DNA of 64,000 nt from Myroides sp. N17-2. Its GTDB lineage: Bacteria; Bacteroidota; Bacteroidia; Flavobacteriales; Flavobacteriaceae. This document shows positions 1-8,343 of the stretch, one piece after another. Position numbers and translations under genes: made by a program. The stretch covers positions 62,001 through 126,000 of the forward strand of contig NZ_NSGJ01000005.1 in assembly GCF_002286775.1 (NCBI RefSeq), read 5' to 3'. Each line of letters opens with the position of its first letter. Within the stretch, counting starts at the first letter, position 1. The notes below the pieces were generated by a model. The model made no database searches and was not told the DNA's origin. It saw only the letters and a program-made list of their open reading frames with translations.

Positions 1-940
1 CTATATATACATAATTAGTGATATTAGGAAGGCTGCTGATAGGCATAATAGGTCTATGCCCATAGTGAAACTCATAGTCGTAATCATCTTCTATAATCGT
101 AAAGTTATATTGATTAGATAATTCGATCAGTTTATATCTTCTTTGTAAACTTAATGTAGCGGTCGTAGGGTACTGATGATGAGGGGTTAGGTAGATTGCC
201 TTGATGTTTTTATACTTCTTTAGATATTCTTCCACCTGCTCGATATTGATACCTTGACTATCCACATCAGCATATAATAGCTGCGCTCCTGCGTGCTCAA
301 ATGTGTTCCATGCTTTCTTATATCCTGGGTGTTCTACTATGACGTAATCATTAGGTTTAAGAAGTACCTGCGCTACTAAGTACATCGCCATCTGACTACC
401 TCGTGAGATACAGATTTCCTCTGCAGTGACCTGCATTCCTCTTAAGTGATTAAGCATCTTGCTGATATGCTCCCTGAATTCAAATAATCCTAGAGGAGAA
501 GAATATCCCATCATTTGCCACTTGCCTTTTCGCTTAAAGATTTGACGATAAGCACGGGCTAGTTCTTCTACAGGAGCAATAGAGGTATCGGGATTGCCAT
601 CATCCACCATAATGGTGTAATTGATTTGATTCTTGTTCTCCTCGATTATCTCTTTTGATTTTTTCTTAGCAGTGTCTTTTCCTAACAGTTTAGAGACAAA
701 AGTTCCACTACGAGATTTAGATTCTATCCATCCCTCACTTAGAAGCACGTCATATGCCTCTATAACTGTATTTCTATTAACTCCGATAATCTCTGCAAGT
801 TTTCGACTACCGGGTAGAGCCTCTTCCTCTTTTAGTTGACCGAGCTTTATCGCCTCGATAATAGCATCGGCTATCTGTAGATAAACTGCTTTCTTATCTG
901 AATTAGTAAGTTGTATTTGTAGAGGCCATGGTCTTAGCAT
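1..940 (-). CDS. MocR/PdxR-type regulator (GntR HTH + aminotransferase), 3' end cut by window
   Basis: The reverse strand reads from ATG at 940 to the window edge without a stop, 313 codons. The first 80 residues form a GntR winged helix (LPGSRKLAEIIGVNRNTVIE). A PLP-dependent class I aminotransferase-like domain follows, with the EDDYDYEF motif near residue 295, so the PLP lysine lies beyond the edge. Such MocR proteins are PLP- or amino-acid-sensing transcription regulators and usually control PLP synthesis, amino-acid or transport genes. A reverse -7 box TACATTTG lies at 985-992, inside an inverted pair TGGACTAG (944-951) / CTAGTCCA (979-986) that could be its own operator. The target is unknown; a similar inverted pair precedes the MFS-kynureninase genes at 14.4 kb. 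Confidence 0.9.
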   Translation of the reverse strand, partial: MLRPWPLQIQLTNSDKKAVYLQIADAIIEAIKLGQLKEEEALPGSRKLAEIIGVNRNTVIEAYDVLLSEGWIESKSRSGTFVSKLLGKDTAKKKSKEIIEENKNQINYTIMVDDGNPDTSIAPVEELARAYRQIFKRKGKWQMMGYSSPLGLFEFREHISKMLNHLRGMQVTAEEICISRGSQMAMYLVAQVLLKPNDYVIVEHPGYKKAWNTFEHAGAQLLYADVDSQGINIEQVEEYLKKYKNIKAIYLTPHHQYPTTATLSLQRRYKLIELSNQYNFTIIEDDYDYEFHYGHRPIMPISSLPNITNYVYI

Positions 941-984
941 AACTGGACTAGTATAAAAGTAGGTTATATCAATTAATTCTAGTC

Positions 985-992
985 CAAATGTA
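985..992 (-). promoter_or_regulatory. -7 promoter box of the MocR gene
   Basis: TACATTTG on the reverse strand fits the Bacteroidota -7 consensus TAnnTTTG and lies 45 bases upstream of the ATG at 940. The inverted pair TGGACTAG/CTAGTCCA at 944-986 overlaps it, which would allow autoregulation. Confidence 0.45.
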
Positions 993-1122
993 CAACCTTA
1001 AATCTTCAACTATCTAAAAAATAATTATTTTAAACTAGATTAAGCCATAGATATATAGACAAGATAGCCCTGAATGAATTAAGGTATACTTAACTATAAT
1101 AGTTTCTTGTTGATGTGCTTTA

Positions 1123-1596
1123 TCACTTTTTAGTGTTGATTTTAGCACAGTGAAGTTGTTTATCTAAGCAAGAAAGTCCGTCATCAGCAGGATAACAGAG
1201 ATCAGATGTACTTGGGATAAGGCAGTGATTGCTACCTAGCACTAGGAATTTAGCCTCTACTCTAGGGGTAGTAATGATATGCGCTAAGGAAACTATAGTT
1301 GATTCTTTAGTCTTTGCAATAAAATAGTAATTATCCTTGTATTTCACTACGTTTAGATAAGGTTTTTCTAATAAAGAAGTACCTAGAATAGGAGTATAGA
1401 AAGTCAAAATATCTTTATTAAGATACTTAGCATCTATTAGAAACTGATAGGATTCTTGGTTATTAGAGTCATAATTAATGCGAACGATATTTATCTCTTC
1501 TAGGGTTCTCTTCTTATAGGCAAGATTTACATCTGTCAACTCCTGTGCAAATGAATGCATACAGAATAATAAAAGCAGTGGGTATATCAGTTTCAT
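1123..1596 (-). CDS. small exported protein of unknown function
   Basis: 157 residues with a clear signal peptide: MKLIYPLLLLF followed by a small-residue cleavage site SFAQ|E near residue 18. The mature part has four cysteines near the C-terminus (CLIP, CYPA, CLDK, CAKI), which could form two disulfides in the periplasm. I recognise no family. It stands alone between the MocR gene and a small hypothetical gene on the same strand, with gaps over 100 bases each side, so it is probably its own transcription unit. Confidence 0.7.
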   Translation of the reverse strand: MKLIYPLLLLFCMHSFAQELTDVNLAYKKRTLEEINIVRINYDSNNQESYQFLIDAKYLNKDILTFYTPILGTSLLEKPYLNVVKYKDNYYFIAKTKESTIVSLAHIITTPRVEAKFLVLGSNHCLIPSTSDLCYPADDGLSCLDKQLHCAKINTKK

Positions 1597-1711
1597 AATG
1601 TAGTAAGTTGTGTCTTAAGTTAAGGCACAAATACTATTCCATTGATTTTTTGTTGTTTAAAATAGTTTGATTGTTATAAGTAAAACATAAATTAAGGAGG
1701 TATTCTACTTT

Positions 1712-1954
1712 CTAGAATCTTACCATATAGTATTTTTTCTTTCTTCTTCTTAAAAGGTAATCATATTTATACTTAAATACTGGTATAATAACATAACCTT
1801 TATTTGTTAATTTACGTACTAGAGGTTCTGGTAAATCATCTGTAGTATATGAGCTCTTGCCTTGTAATGCTGATTCTTTTAATTTATTGATAATAGATAT
1901 ATATTTTTCTTCTAAAGCATTTTCTGCGATAGAGTTTAATTGATCTGCGGTCAT
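1712..1954 (-). CDS. small basic hypothetical protein (80 aa)
   Basis: 80 residues starting with ATG at 1954. The N-terminal half is predicted helical and acidic (MTADQLNSIAENALEEKYIS), and the C-terminal end is very basic (YLLRRRKKKYYMVRF), suggesting nucleic-acid or membrane contact. No signal peptide and no family I recognise. Codon use looks like its neighbours and the frame is clean, so I favour a real gene, but length alone does not prove it. Confidence 0.5.
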   Translation of the reverse strand: MTADQLNSIAENALEEKYISIINKLKESALQGKSSYTTDDLPEPLVRKLTNKGYVIIPVFKYKYDYLLRRRKKKYYMVRF

Positions 1955-2383
1955 TTGTTAGTTAAGTATGTTTTATTATTATAAAAACAAAATTACATAA
2001 TTATTAGCATTATTGGTTTATTTGTGTTGATATTTAATGTTTTTTGAGTTTTATTCAATCAAGTATTTGTTTATATGATATAAAGGCCATTATCTATTTA
2101 AAATAAAAATCATACTATATAATAGTAGTTAAAAATATTATTATTAGTAGTGTAAATGTGGTATATATTTATTTTTATTTCTCTAAATTATTATATTTTA
2201 ATAAAATATAGTTTGTATAAGTGAATTATTGATAAGTATTTAAGGGTAAAATATACTTAAATATAGGCAAAGCATGAAGTTGATTTAAATAAAATCGCAA
2301 GAGTGTTAAAAGTTGTGAAATAATATGTAGTTTTGTAATTGTATAATACGCAAAGTTCTATTTGTGTTTACTTTAAAAAAGAT
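1955..2383. other. AT-rich gene-free stretch
   Basis: This gap separates two divergent genes. It is strongly AT-rich with no convincing open frame, tRNA or strong hairpin. The only signal I support is the -7 box TAGTTTTG at 2328-2335, serving the OmpA-family gene downstream. Confidence 0.6.
2328..2335 (+). promoter_or_regulatory. -7 promoter box
   Basis: TAGTTTTG matches TAnnTTTG and lies 48 bases before the ATG at 2384. No TTG at the usual 17-23 base spacing was found, so only the -7 element is supported. A TTG codon at 2339 in the same frame as the gene would fall at about the transcription start, which argues against using it as the start codon. Confidence 0.45.
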
Positions 2384-3145
2384 ATGAAGAAATTACATTT
2401 AATTACTTTAGGAGTTGCTTTGTTAGGTTTTGTGTCAGTATCTGCACAGAAGATTGAGGGAAGAGTATTTGATAAGAATACTAATACGCCAATTACTGAA
2501 GGAGAAGTAACATTTTTTAACGATAAAGGAGAAAAAATAGCTACAGTCTATACTTTAGAAAATGGTATGTATTCTTTTGAATCTCAGAAAGTAAAAGAAA
2601 TACATAAAGTGGCAACATCTGTTAAGAATTATAGCAAGGCAGAAATTATGATTAACAATCTAGATAAAGGAGCTATTGCTAATTTTGGATTAGTTGCTGC
2701 ATCAGATAATAAAGGAAAAGTATACACTTCTTCTAATGATGCTAGAACATATTCGAATGAAAATACAGATTATAGAGATACTTCTAGACCAATAGCAAAA
2801 TATGATAACTCAACATTAGAATCGTTTTACTATGATTTTAATAGCTCTTACTTAACGCCGGATAACAAGTATGCTGTAGATCAGATCGTATCATACATGT
2901 ATAATAATCCTAATGCTAAAGTGAGAGTGCATGTGTATTTTGATACAAGAGGAAATGTCAAATATGATGAATGGTTATCTCAGCGTAGAGCAGATAGAGT
3001 AGTTGATTATATGATATCTAAGGGTATTTCTCCATCTCGATTAATGAAGTGGGTAGAAACAGTAAATTCTAATATCCCAACTAAAGGTGCATATAGTAGA
3101 GGTGGAAATGGTGAGAATAGAAGATGTGATTTTGATTTAATATAA
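2384..3145 (+). CDS. OmpA-family outer-membrane/periplasmic protein with N-terminal carboxypeptidase-regulatory-like domain
   Basis: 253 residues from ATG 2384. This start gives a proper signal peptide (MKKLHLITLGVALLGF, then SVSAQ|K). An upstream TTG in frame at 2339 would add 15 residues ahead of the signal peptide and lies at the promoter. Residues about 24-90 look like a CarboxypepD_reg-like beta-sandwich (KIEGRVFDKNTNTPI). The last 110 residues are OmpA-like: FYYDFNSSYLTPDNK, then RVHVYFDTRG in place of the usual D-x-x-G peptidoglycan-contact motif, then LSQRRADRVVDYMISKGI. Likely role: anchoring the envelope to peptidoglycan. Followed by a strong terminator. Confidence 0.85.
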   Translation: MKKLHLITLGVALLGFVSVSAQKIEGRVFDKNTNTPITEGEVTFFNDKGEKIATVYTLENGMYSFESQKVKEIHKVATSVKNYSKAEIMINNLDKGAIANFGLVAASDNKGKVYTSSNDARTYSNENTDYRDTSRPIAKYDNSTLESFYYDFNSSYLTPDNKYAVDQIVSYMYNNPNAKVRVHVYFDTRGNVKYDEWLSQRRADRVVDYMISKGISPSRLMKWVETVNSNIPTKGAYSRGGNGENRRCDFDLI

Positions 3146-3164
3146 TGATATTTATAAGTAATAT

Positions 3165-3201
3165 AAAAAGCTCCAAAGCAGTATTGTTTTGGAGCTTTTT
3201 T
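3165..3201 (+). terminator. Rho-independent terminator
   Basis: The inverted repeat AAAAAGCTCCAAA / TTTGGAGCTTTTT ends in a T-run, 20 bases after the OmpA-family gene. Confidence 0.85.
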
Positions 3202-3296
3202 ATTGGAATAGAGTGAAGGAGAGTTTACAATACCAAATAGCTTAGATTAGGAAAAGAAAATTGTTGATAAATAAGGAGGAGTTGGGACATTTGTCT

Positions 3297-3304
3297 TACT
3301 TTTG
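3297..3304 (+). promoter_or_regulatory. -7 promoter box of purC
   Basis: TACTTTTG fits TAnnTTTG and lies 27 bases before the purC ATG at 3331. No purine-type riboswitch is visible in the short leader. Confidence 0.4.
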
Positions 3305-3330
3305 AGCTTTAATAACAACACTAACATAAC

Positions 3331-4014
3331 ATGACACTAAAGTATCAAGGGAAGACTAAAGATGTTTACAGTCTTTCAAACAATCAGGTTCTTTTAAAAT
3401 TTAAGGATGATGTAACAGGAGAGAATGGAGTATTCGATCCAGGAGCTAACACAGTAGGTCTAACAATAGATGGAGCAGGGAGAAGCGGTCTGAAAATGAC
3501 AAAACATTTCTTCGAAGTATTAGCTGAAAAACAAGTAGAGACACATTATATATCTGCGGATCTTGATGAAGTATCTATGGTCGTTAAAGAGGCTACACCA
3601 TTCGGTAAAGGATTAGAAGTAATCTGTAGATATAGAGCTGTAGGTAGTTTCTTTAGAAGATATGGAATGTATTGCACAGAAGGAATGCCACTAGATAGCT
3701 TCGTAGAAGTAACTATCAAAGATGATGAGAGATGTGATCCTACTATCTCTGATGATGCACTAGAAATGTTAGGTATCTTATCTAAAGAAGAGTATAGCAT
3801 CCTTAAAGAACGCACAAAACAAATCTGTCAAATCATTAAAGAAGAGTTAGCAACTAAGAATTTAGAGCTATATGACATCAAATTAGAGTTCGGTAGAGAT
3901 AAAGCGACTAATGAGATTATCTTAATCGATGAGATATCAGGTGGAAATATGAGAGTATATAAAGACAATACTTATATCGCTCCTCTTGATTTAGAGAAAG
4001 AATTTTTAAAGTAA
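3331..4014 (+). CDS. purC: phosphoribosylaminoimidazole-succinocarboxamide synthase
   Basis: Catalyses the ATP-dependent joining of CAIR and aspartate to give SAICAR in purine synthesis (EC 6.3.2.6). 227 residues, close to the short bacterial form. Family signatures: YQGKTKDVYSL with the N-terminal ATP-binding strand, RYRAVGSFFRRYG in the middle, KLEFGRD, and DEISGGNMRVYKD near the C-terminus, which corresponds to the D-E-x-T/S-D loop. It is a single-gene unit, not in a pur operon, bounded by terminators on both sides. Confidence 0.95.
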   Translation: MTLKYQGKTKDVYSLSNNQVLLKFKDDVTGENGVFDPGANTVGLTIDGAGRSGLKMTKHFFEVLAEKQVETHYISADLDEVSMVVKEATPFGKGLEVICRYRAVGSFFRRYGMYCTEGMPLDSFVEVTIKDDERCDPTISDDALEMLGILSKEEYSILKERTKQICQIIKEELATKNLELYDIKLEFGRDKATNEIILIDEISGGNMRVYKDNTYIAPLDLEKEFLK

Positions 4015-4020
4015 AATATA

Positions 4021-4053
4021 AAAAAGGGATATTACACTGTAATATCCCTTTTT
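4021..4053. terminator. bidirectional terminator between purC and tatA
   Basis: The perfect stem AAAAAGGGATATTAC / GTAATATCCCTTTTT with a very short loop lies between two convergent genes; T-runs are present on both strands. Confidence 0.9.
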
Positions 4054-4066
4054 GCTTAAAATCCTA

Positions 4067-4303
4067 TTATACAGACTCGTTTTGTGTATCTGTAACTTTC
4101 TTAGGTTCTGTAATGGACTCTTTTGCCATTGCAGTTTCCGTATTAGTTTCTCTAGTAGCTTGTTTGAATTCTTTAATTCCTGTTCCAAGTCCTTTCATTA
4201 ATTCTGGGATTTTCTTACCTCCAAAAAGTAATAAAGCTATTGCAACAACAACTATTAATTCAGATGGTGCTACTCCTCCTAATGGGATGATTGTTGAAAT
4301 CAT
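4067..4303 (-). CDS. tatA: twin-arginine translocase subunit TatA
   Basis: 78 residues, the usual size. One membrane helix (residues about 13-28, [17 protein letters not shown]) is followed by the hinge [14 protein letters not shown], an amphipathic helix and a charged, poorly ordered tail. TatA oligomers form the pore for export of folded proteins. There is no tatC beside it, as is common in Bacteroidota. A reverse -7 box TAACTTTG at 4308-4315 sits directly upstream, so the leader is very short. Confidence 0.93.
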   Translation of the reverse strand: MISTIIPLGGVAPSELIVVVAIALLLFGGKKIPELMKGLGTGIKEFKQATRETNTETAMAKESITEPKKVTDTQNESV

Positions 4304-4307
4304 ATTG

Positions 4308-4315
4308 CAAAGTTA
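4308..4315 (-). promoter_or_regulatory. -7 promoter box of tatA
   Basis: TAACTTTG on the reverse strand fits TAnnTTTG. A reverse TTG (plus-strand CAA at 4332-4334) lies 16 bases further upstream, close to the consensus spacing. The box is only 4 bases from the ATG, so the transcript would be nearly leaderless. Confidence 0.45.
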
Positions 4316-4408
4316 TTTTGATTGAGAAAAACAAATGTAATTAAGAGAATGGTTATTGAAATACTTTTTAACACTATTTTAATTGTGAATTTGTAAATGA
4401 ATAATGCA

Positions 4409-5479
4409 CTATAATACGATTTTATCGATGTAATTAGAATTCATTATTCGCAATATTCCCATGTAGCTCATGTGAAAGGAAATAGTGTCACCTACTTTTA
4501 ATTCTTCCGGATTATCTTCTAAGTCTATAACCATCATATCTGAGCTAGAACCCACGAAAGTAATTTTTTGATTGATAGGAGTGATGTGATCTTCTTCTAT
4601 ATCTAGCAATCCTAAATCAATGATAGCCCGATAGTTCACACTATTCTCCCATTCTGGATCTAGTGTTACTTTTTCTCCTGTCATTTTAAGCCCTATTTCG
4701 CCATCTGGCATCATTGGCTTCTCGTGTAGCTCTATTATTTCGGCATGCAGTGTAAATACATTTTGCTTATAATCATCATATTCTGTGTTGTCATAAGCAT
4801 TAGTTCCCATAAATAAGGTTTCACCTATGCGAAAATGATTGATGTCAGCAGGTAAACTTCCGTTTAACAGCAAGGGGATGGTCACTGAGGCTCCACCGGA
4901 TAGATAAGGGATCTTTTGGTTAAACTTAAGTTCTAATAGCTCTTTATATAATACTAGTTGTATAAGCTTATCATTATTAGGAAGTACTCCATACATACAG
5001 GTGAGGTTAGTTCCCAATCCGATAATCTGAATAGCTGGTAGTGTAAAGACTTGCTGATAGAAGCTTATTAGATCATCTCTTAAGACTCCCTCTCGCAGTT
5101 CGCCTAATTCTACCATAATGACTATCTGGTGTACCTTATTCTGCTTAATAGCTTCTTTAGAGAGTAGTTTTATAGTTTCTAGTTCTGTATTGAAGCTAAT
5201 ATCTGCAAATTCAACAATCTCATCTATACTGCCATTGGGTGCAGGCTTTATATAAATAGTCTCAATATCAGGGTCTATAGACTTAATCGTCTTTAGATTA
5301 GAAACTCTAGAGTCACATATTTGTTTCGGTTTTAACGCTAAAACTTCCTTTAAGAAAGTCTCGTTACCACATAGTAATTTTCCCACAACGGCCCACTGGG
5401 TATTATTCTTTGCAAATAATGCACTGAGGTTGTCGTAATTGTGTTTTAGTTTGTCTCTATCTAAGGTTATATAAGCCAT
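4409..5479 (-). CDS. alanine/ornithine racemase-like PLP enzyme
   Basis: 356 residues of the alanine racemase-type TIM-barrel superfamily. The PLP lysine is probably in WAVVGKLLCGN near residue 33, replacing the KANAYG of true Alr. IVMVELGELREG in the middle and YLSGGASVTIPLL with HFRIGETLFMG later match the subgroup annotated as alanine/ornithine racemases (Orr/YhfX-like). The substrate cannot be settled from sequence. It begins 3 bases after the stop of the upstream GNAT gene on the same strand, so the two are one operon. The GNAT could acetylate the same or a related amino acid. Confidence 0.85.
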   Translation of the reverse strand: MAYITLDRDKLKHNYDNLSALFAKNNTQWAVVGKLLCGNETFLKEVLALKPKQICDSRVSNLKTIKSIDPDIETIYIKPAPNGSIDEIVEFADISFNTELETIKLLSKEAIKQNKVHQIVIMVELGELREGVLRDDLISFYQQVFTLPAIQIIGLGTNLTCMYGVLPNNDKLIQLVLYKELLELKFNQKIPYLSGGASVTIPLLLNGSLPADINHFRIGETLFMGTNAYDNTEYDDYKQNVFTLHAEIIELHEKPMMPDGEIGLKMTGEKVTLDPEWENSVNYRAIIDLGLLDIEEDHITPINQKITFVGSSSDMMVIDLEDNPEELKVGDTISFHMSYMGILRIMNSNYIDKIVL

Positions 5480-5482
5480 CTT

Positions 5483-5926
5483 TTATCTAGTTAATCTCAT
5501 TTCGATATACTTCTTCTCAAATCCCAATCTTTCATATAGGTTCTGAGCGGGATTATCTCTGTCAACGTGAAGTGCTATCGAACCTTTAGCTTCTGTTTTT
5601 ACTCGTTCTAGTAATTGTTTTCCTAATCCTTGACCACGTACACTTGCGTCTATAGCGATGTATACAAGGATGTGTTCAGGGATAAAACCATCCATTAACG
5701 TATCTAACAGTACCGCAATACCTACGATATGCTGTTGTTGATCAAATGCTGATAATATAAAACCTCCGGGTTTATTATTTCGTGCTAATGCATAGTCTAT
5801 TGCCTTTCTGATATCTTCTTCTTTATCGCCATATTGCTCTAGATGTTGATGTAAAAAGGTAGTATATTGATTAATTTGTTCGTCAGTAGTAGGTGTTAAT
5901 GCGTCTATTTTATGAATTGTAAGCAT
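5483..5926 (-). CDS. GNAT family N-acetyltransferase
   Basis: 147 residues. The acetyl-CoA-binding motif A is VRGQGLGKQLLERV (residues about 95-108), followed by ALHVDRDNPAQNLYERLGFEKKY, the typical C-terminal motif B with N-x-x-A-x-x-L-Y-x-x-x-G-F. The acceptor is unknown. It is the first gene of a two-gene operon with the racemase-like gene, with only 3 bases between them. Confidence 0.88.
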   Translation of the reverse strand: MLTIHKIDALTPTTDEQINQYTTFLHQHLEQYGDKEEDIRKAIDYALARNNKPGGFILSAFDQQQHIVGIAVLLDTLMDGFIPEHILVYIAIDASVRGQGLGKQLLERVKTEAKGSIALHVDRDNPAQNLYERLGFEKKYIEMRLTR

Positions 5927-6296
5927 AAAAATGATTGTTTTTAGATGCTTATTTAGGCTTTAAACAAAGATGAAGACAAAAAAGAAAAGGTGTATAATAG
6001 ACCTTTGATTTGAAAGTAAGAAAACAAAAACAATTAGTCGTTTTTGTTGAATATCTCTTCTAATAAAACAGCTAAATAAGCTTGATTAAATAAATTCGAT
6101 TTCTGTAAAAGTAACAAAACAATGCCGTTTTGACAAATTAAAATAGAATTTATTGATAAAAGAGCAGTGAAATATCGTTGTGTTTATACTAAAAGAAAGA
6201 GTCTTCAAATAGGTTATTAGTAGAACGTGGGGTATTTATGAGTATTCGCGAATCTTATATGTTGACCTGCTGCTGTAGCTTGATAAAAACTAGCTA

Positions 6297-6318
6297 GTAT
6301 TAAACCTAGATTTAATAC
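6297..6318. promoter_or_regulatory. perfect 8+8 palindrome, possible operator
   Basis: GTATTAAA and TTTAATAC are exact reverse complements separated by CCTAGA, so the whole 22-base site is nearly self-complementary. It lies 75 bases upstream of the -7 box of the 6.4 kb cassette. No regulator gene adjoins it. Confidence 0.35.
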
Positions 6319-6392
6319 GTAATTAGTGTTTATTGTATAGATTATCAATTAGTTAAATTTTTTTTAATACAATAAAAATGAAATATTAGTTA

Positions 6393-6400
6393 TATATTTG
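6393..6400 (+). promoter_or_regulatory. -7 promoter box of the 6.4 kb cassette
   Basis: TATATTTG fits TAnnTTTG and lies 30 bases before the ATG at 6431. Confidence 0.45.
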
Positions 6401-6430
6401 TGCTTTAAAAAGTATATAAAATATCTAATT

Positions 6431-6568
6431 ATGAAAACGAATACTTTACATATAGATAAACCCTCTAAAGAATTGTTAGAGTTTTTTAGAAAATTTAAAG
6501 TTGAAAAAGAGGAGGTTAAAGCAGATTTAATTTCAAAAAAAGACTTATACTTTCCTAAAAAATTATAA
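6431..6568 (+). CDS. 45-aa protein, first gene of a two-gene cassette
   Basis: 45 codons from ATG 6431 to TAA 6566-6568. The peptide starts MKTNTLHIDKPSKELLEFF and is rich in lysine and glutamate, with a helix-forming core (ELLEFFRKFKVEKEEVKADL). It reads like a small antitoxin-type or helper peptide but I recognise no family. The next gene begins with TTG only two bases after its stop, so translation is probably coupled. A promoter box lies 30 bases upstream, and none lies between the two genes. Confidence 0.55.
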   Translation: MKTNTLHIDKPSKELLEFFRKFKVEKEEVKADLISKKDLYFPKKL

Positions 6569-6570
6569 GA

Positions 6571-7047
6571 TTGAGCTTAGAGAAAGTAGTATGTTTCGAA
6601 AGTCTCGAAGGGCATGAATACATAGTTAAATTTGATATATTTAATATCTCTGAATTAGATGTATCAGTGCCTATAATTAATATAACTTTAGTTTTAGTTA
6701 ATGAAAAAGAAAAGAGTTGTACTATCCATGCTCTAAATAAGTTAACTTCTATTGTGTTAGAATATTTAGAATCTAATAATGTTATTCTTTATTACTACTG
6801 TGACAGTTATCCTATAAAAATGAGAATTCGTCAAAATGAATTATCACCTCAAAAATTCAGAAGTCAAATCTTTAAAATGTTATTTCAAAGATGTAATTCA
6901 GATAGTTATATCTTGCAAAATATAGAAATAAGAGATAATGAAAATGGGAATCATTATATCTCCTTAATTTCTAGTTCTAAAAATAAGGCAGACTTACTAT
7001 ATCTTAAAAACATAGGATTAGAAAACTCTAAACCTTTTGAATCTTAG
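6571..7047 (+). CDS. DUF6169-like protein, unknown function
   Basis: 158 residues with a TTG start at 6571, two bases after the stop of the 45-aa gene; no ATG is available near the N-terminus, and the coupling supports TTG. The segment VILYYYCDSYPIKMRIRQNELSPQ resembles the core of DUF6169, where a conserved C-D-S/T precedes an arginine-rich stretch and a large hydrophobic helix (here FRSQIFKMLFQRC). This assignment is from memory and moderate. No signal peptide or membrane helix. Small upstream partner plus small soluble protein is a toxin-antitoxin-like layout, but nothing in the sequence proves toxicity. The cassette ends at a bidirectional terminator. Confidence 0.7.
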   Translation: MSLEKVVCFESLEGHEYIVKFDIFNISELDVSVPIINITLVLVNEKEKSCTIHALNKLTSIVLEYLESNNVILYYYCDSYPIKMRIRQNELSPQKFRSQIFKMLFQRCNSDSYILQNIEIRDNENGNHYISLISSSKNKADLLYLKNIGLENSKPFES

Positions 7048-7089
7048 ATTATAATACATTTATTTTCAATAAATTAGTAATAAACAAAG

Positions 7090-7120
7090 AAGGCTATTCA
7101 TATAAAAAGAATAGCCTTTT
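7090..7120. terminator. bidirectional terminator
   Basis: AAGGCTATTC / GAATAGCCTT is a perfect 10-base stem with A and T runs on its flanks, between convergent genes. Confidence 0.85.
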
Positions 7121-7138
7121 GTGTTTATTATCAGTAGA

Positions 7139-8254
7139 TTATAGGTCTAATCTATATGTTTTTCTTTCTTTGTGAATCTCTGGATTTAGTTGTTTCCAAA
7201 GTTGTTGGATCTTATTGTTTTCTACTAACAGAGGATTGGTTTCTATGAAAGAGATATTGTGCTTCGTAAAACATTTGTAAATTTCCTCGAATATTACAGC
7301 TGTTACACCCTTATTTCTATATTCAGGATCTACACCAATTAAGTAAAACTCTGCGTGGTCATTCTTTTTTACAGCTTGAAGTAAATGCCAAAAACCAAAA
7401 GGGAACAGCTTGCCATTCGCTTTCTGAAATGCTCTAGAGAAAGAAGGCATTGTGATAGCAAAAGCAATCATTTTATTATGCTCATCCATAATACAAGAGA
7501 TATAATCAGGATGTATAAACTTCAGGTATTTCTGTTTATAATGTTCTACTTGGAAAGGTTCGATAGGCACGAAACTTTGTAGATCAGCATACGTTTTATT
7601 TAGCAAGGCAAACATCTCATCTACATAAGGCATTAACTCTTTAATAGATTGGAATTCAAGAACCTTTACTTTATAACGCTCTCGTACAAGTTTAGACATT
7701 TTATTAATCTTCTCCTTTTCATATTTTCCAAGATCAAGTTTATATTCTATCCATTCTGCTTCAGGCTTAAAGCCTAGTTGTTCCATATGCTTAGGATAGT
7801 ACTCGTGATTATATAACCCAATCATCGTAGCTACATAGTCAAATCCTTTAGTCAGCATACCAGCTTTATCCATATTAGAGAATCCCATAGGTCCCTCTAT
7901 ATATTCCATATTTTTACTTTTACCGAATTCAATTACTTTATCAAGCAATGCTTTGGTAACATTAATATCATTAATCATCTCAAGCCATCCGAAACGCACT
8001 TTAGGTTTGTGTAAATCATTGACTTCTGTCCAGTTAATACAACAGGCTACACGACCTACGATTTCATTGTTTTTATAAGCAAGATAAAAGTGTACATCCA
8101 CTGTCTTGAAAATGTCATTGTTTTTATCAAAACTTTTGACTTCTTCTTTTATCATAGAAGGTACCCAATACTTGTTGTCTTTATATAATTTAAAAGGGAA
8201 CTTGACAAACTCTTTGATTTCACTCTTTGTCTTCGCTTCTCTAATCTCAATCAT
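7139..8254 (-). CDS. GNAT-superfamily protein, YghO-like
   Basis: 371 residues. An N-terminal domain (MIEIREAKTKSEIKEFVKFP, KYWVPSM) is followed by EGPMGFSNMDKAGMLTKGFD near residue 120. The C-terminal half carries a GNAT-like core, AEFYLIGVDPEYRNKGVTAVIFEEIYK, with the R-x-x-G-V/x-A pyrophosphate loop. This matches large hypothetical acetyltransferases related to E. coli YghO. The substrate is unknown. A reverse -7 box TATCTTTG at 8288-8295 lies upstream. Confidence 0.8.
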   Translation of the reverse strand: MIEIREAKTKSEIKEFVKFPFKLYKDNKYWVPSMIKEEVKSFDKNNDIFKTVDVHFYLAYKNNEIVGRVACCINWTEVNDLHKPKVRFGWLEMINDINVTKALLDKVIEFGKSKNMEYIEGPMGFSNMDKAGMLTKGFDYVATMIGLYNHEYYPKHMEQLGFKPEAEWIEYKLDLGKYEKEKINKMSKLVRERYKVKVLEFQSIKELMPYVDEMFALLNKTYADLQSFVPIEPFQVEHYKQKYLKFIHPDYISCIMDEHNKMIAFAITMPSFSRAFQKANGKLFPFGFWHLLQAVKKNDHAEFYLIGVDPEYRNKGVTAVIFEEIYKCFTKHNISFIETNPLLVENNKIQQLWKQLNPEIHKERKTYRLDL

Positions 8255-8287
8255 TTTCTCTAGATATTTTATTAACCACTGTTGTCA

Positions 8288-8295
8288 CAAAGATA
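8288..8295 (-). promoter_or_regulatory. -7 promoter box
   Basis: TATCTTTG on the reverse strand fits TAnnTTTG, 33 bases before the ATG at 8254. Confidence 0.45.
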
Positions 8296-8343
8296 CTTAT
8301 TTGTGATATTGGCTTACTATTTTTATGTAATTAAAACGGACTC

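Larger units (their letters stand above)
5927..6430. other. gene-free stretch with two palindromes
   Basis: No open frame of note. It holds the 10-base palindrome ATTCGCGAAT at 6244-6253 and a perfect inverted repeat GTATTAAA-N6-TTTAATAC at 6297-6318, both upstream of the promoter box TATATTTG at 6393-6400. These could be operators for the following two-gene cassette. Confidence 0.5.

Noticed and set aside
633..839. 68-codon plus-strand frame
   Set aside because: Antisense shadow of the MocR regulator, which has clear domain motifs in the other strand.
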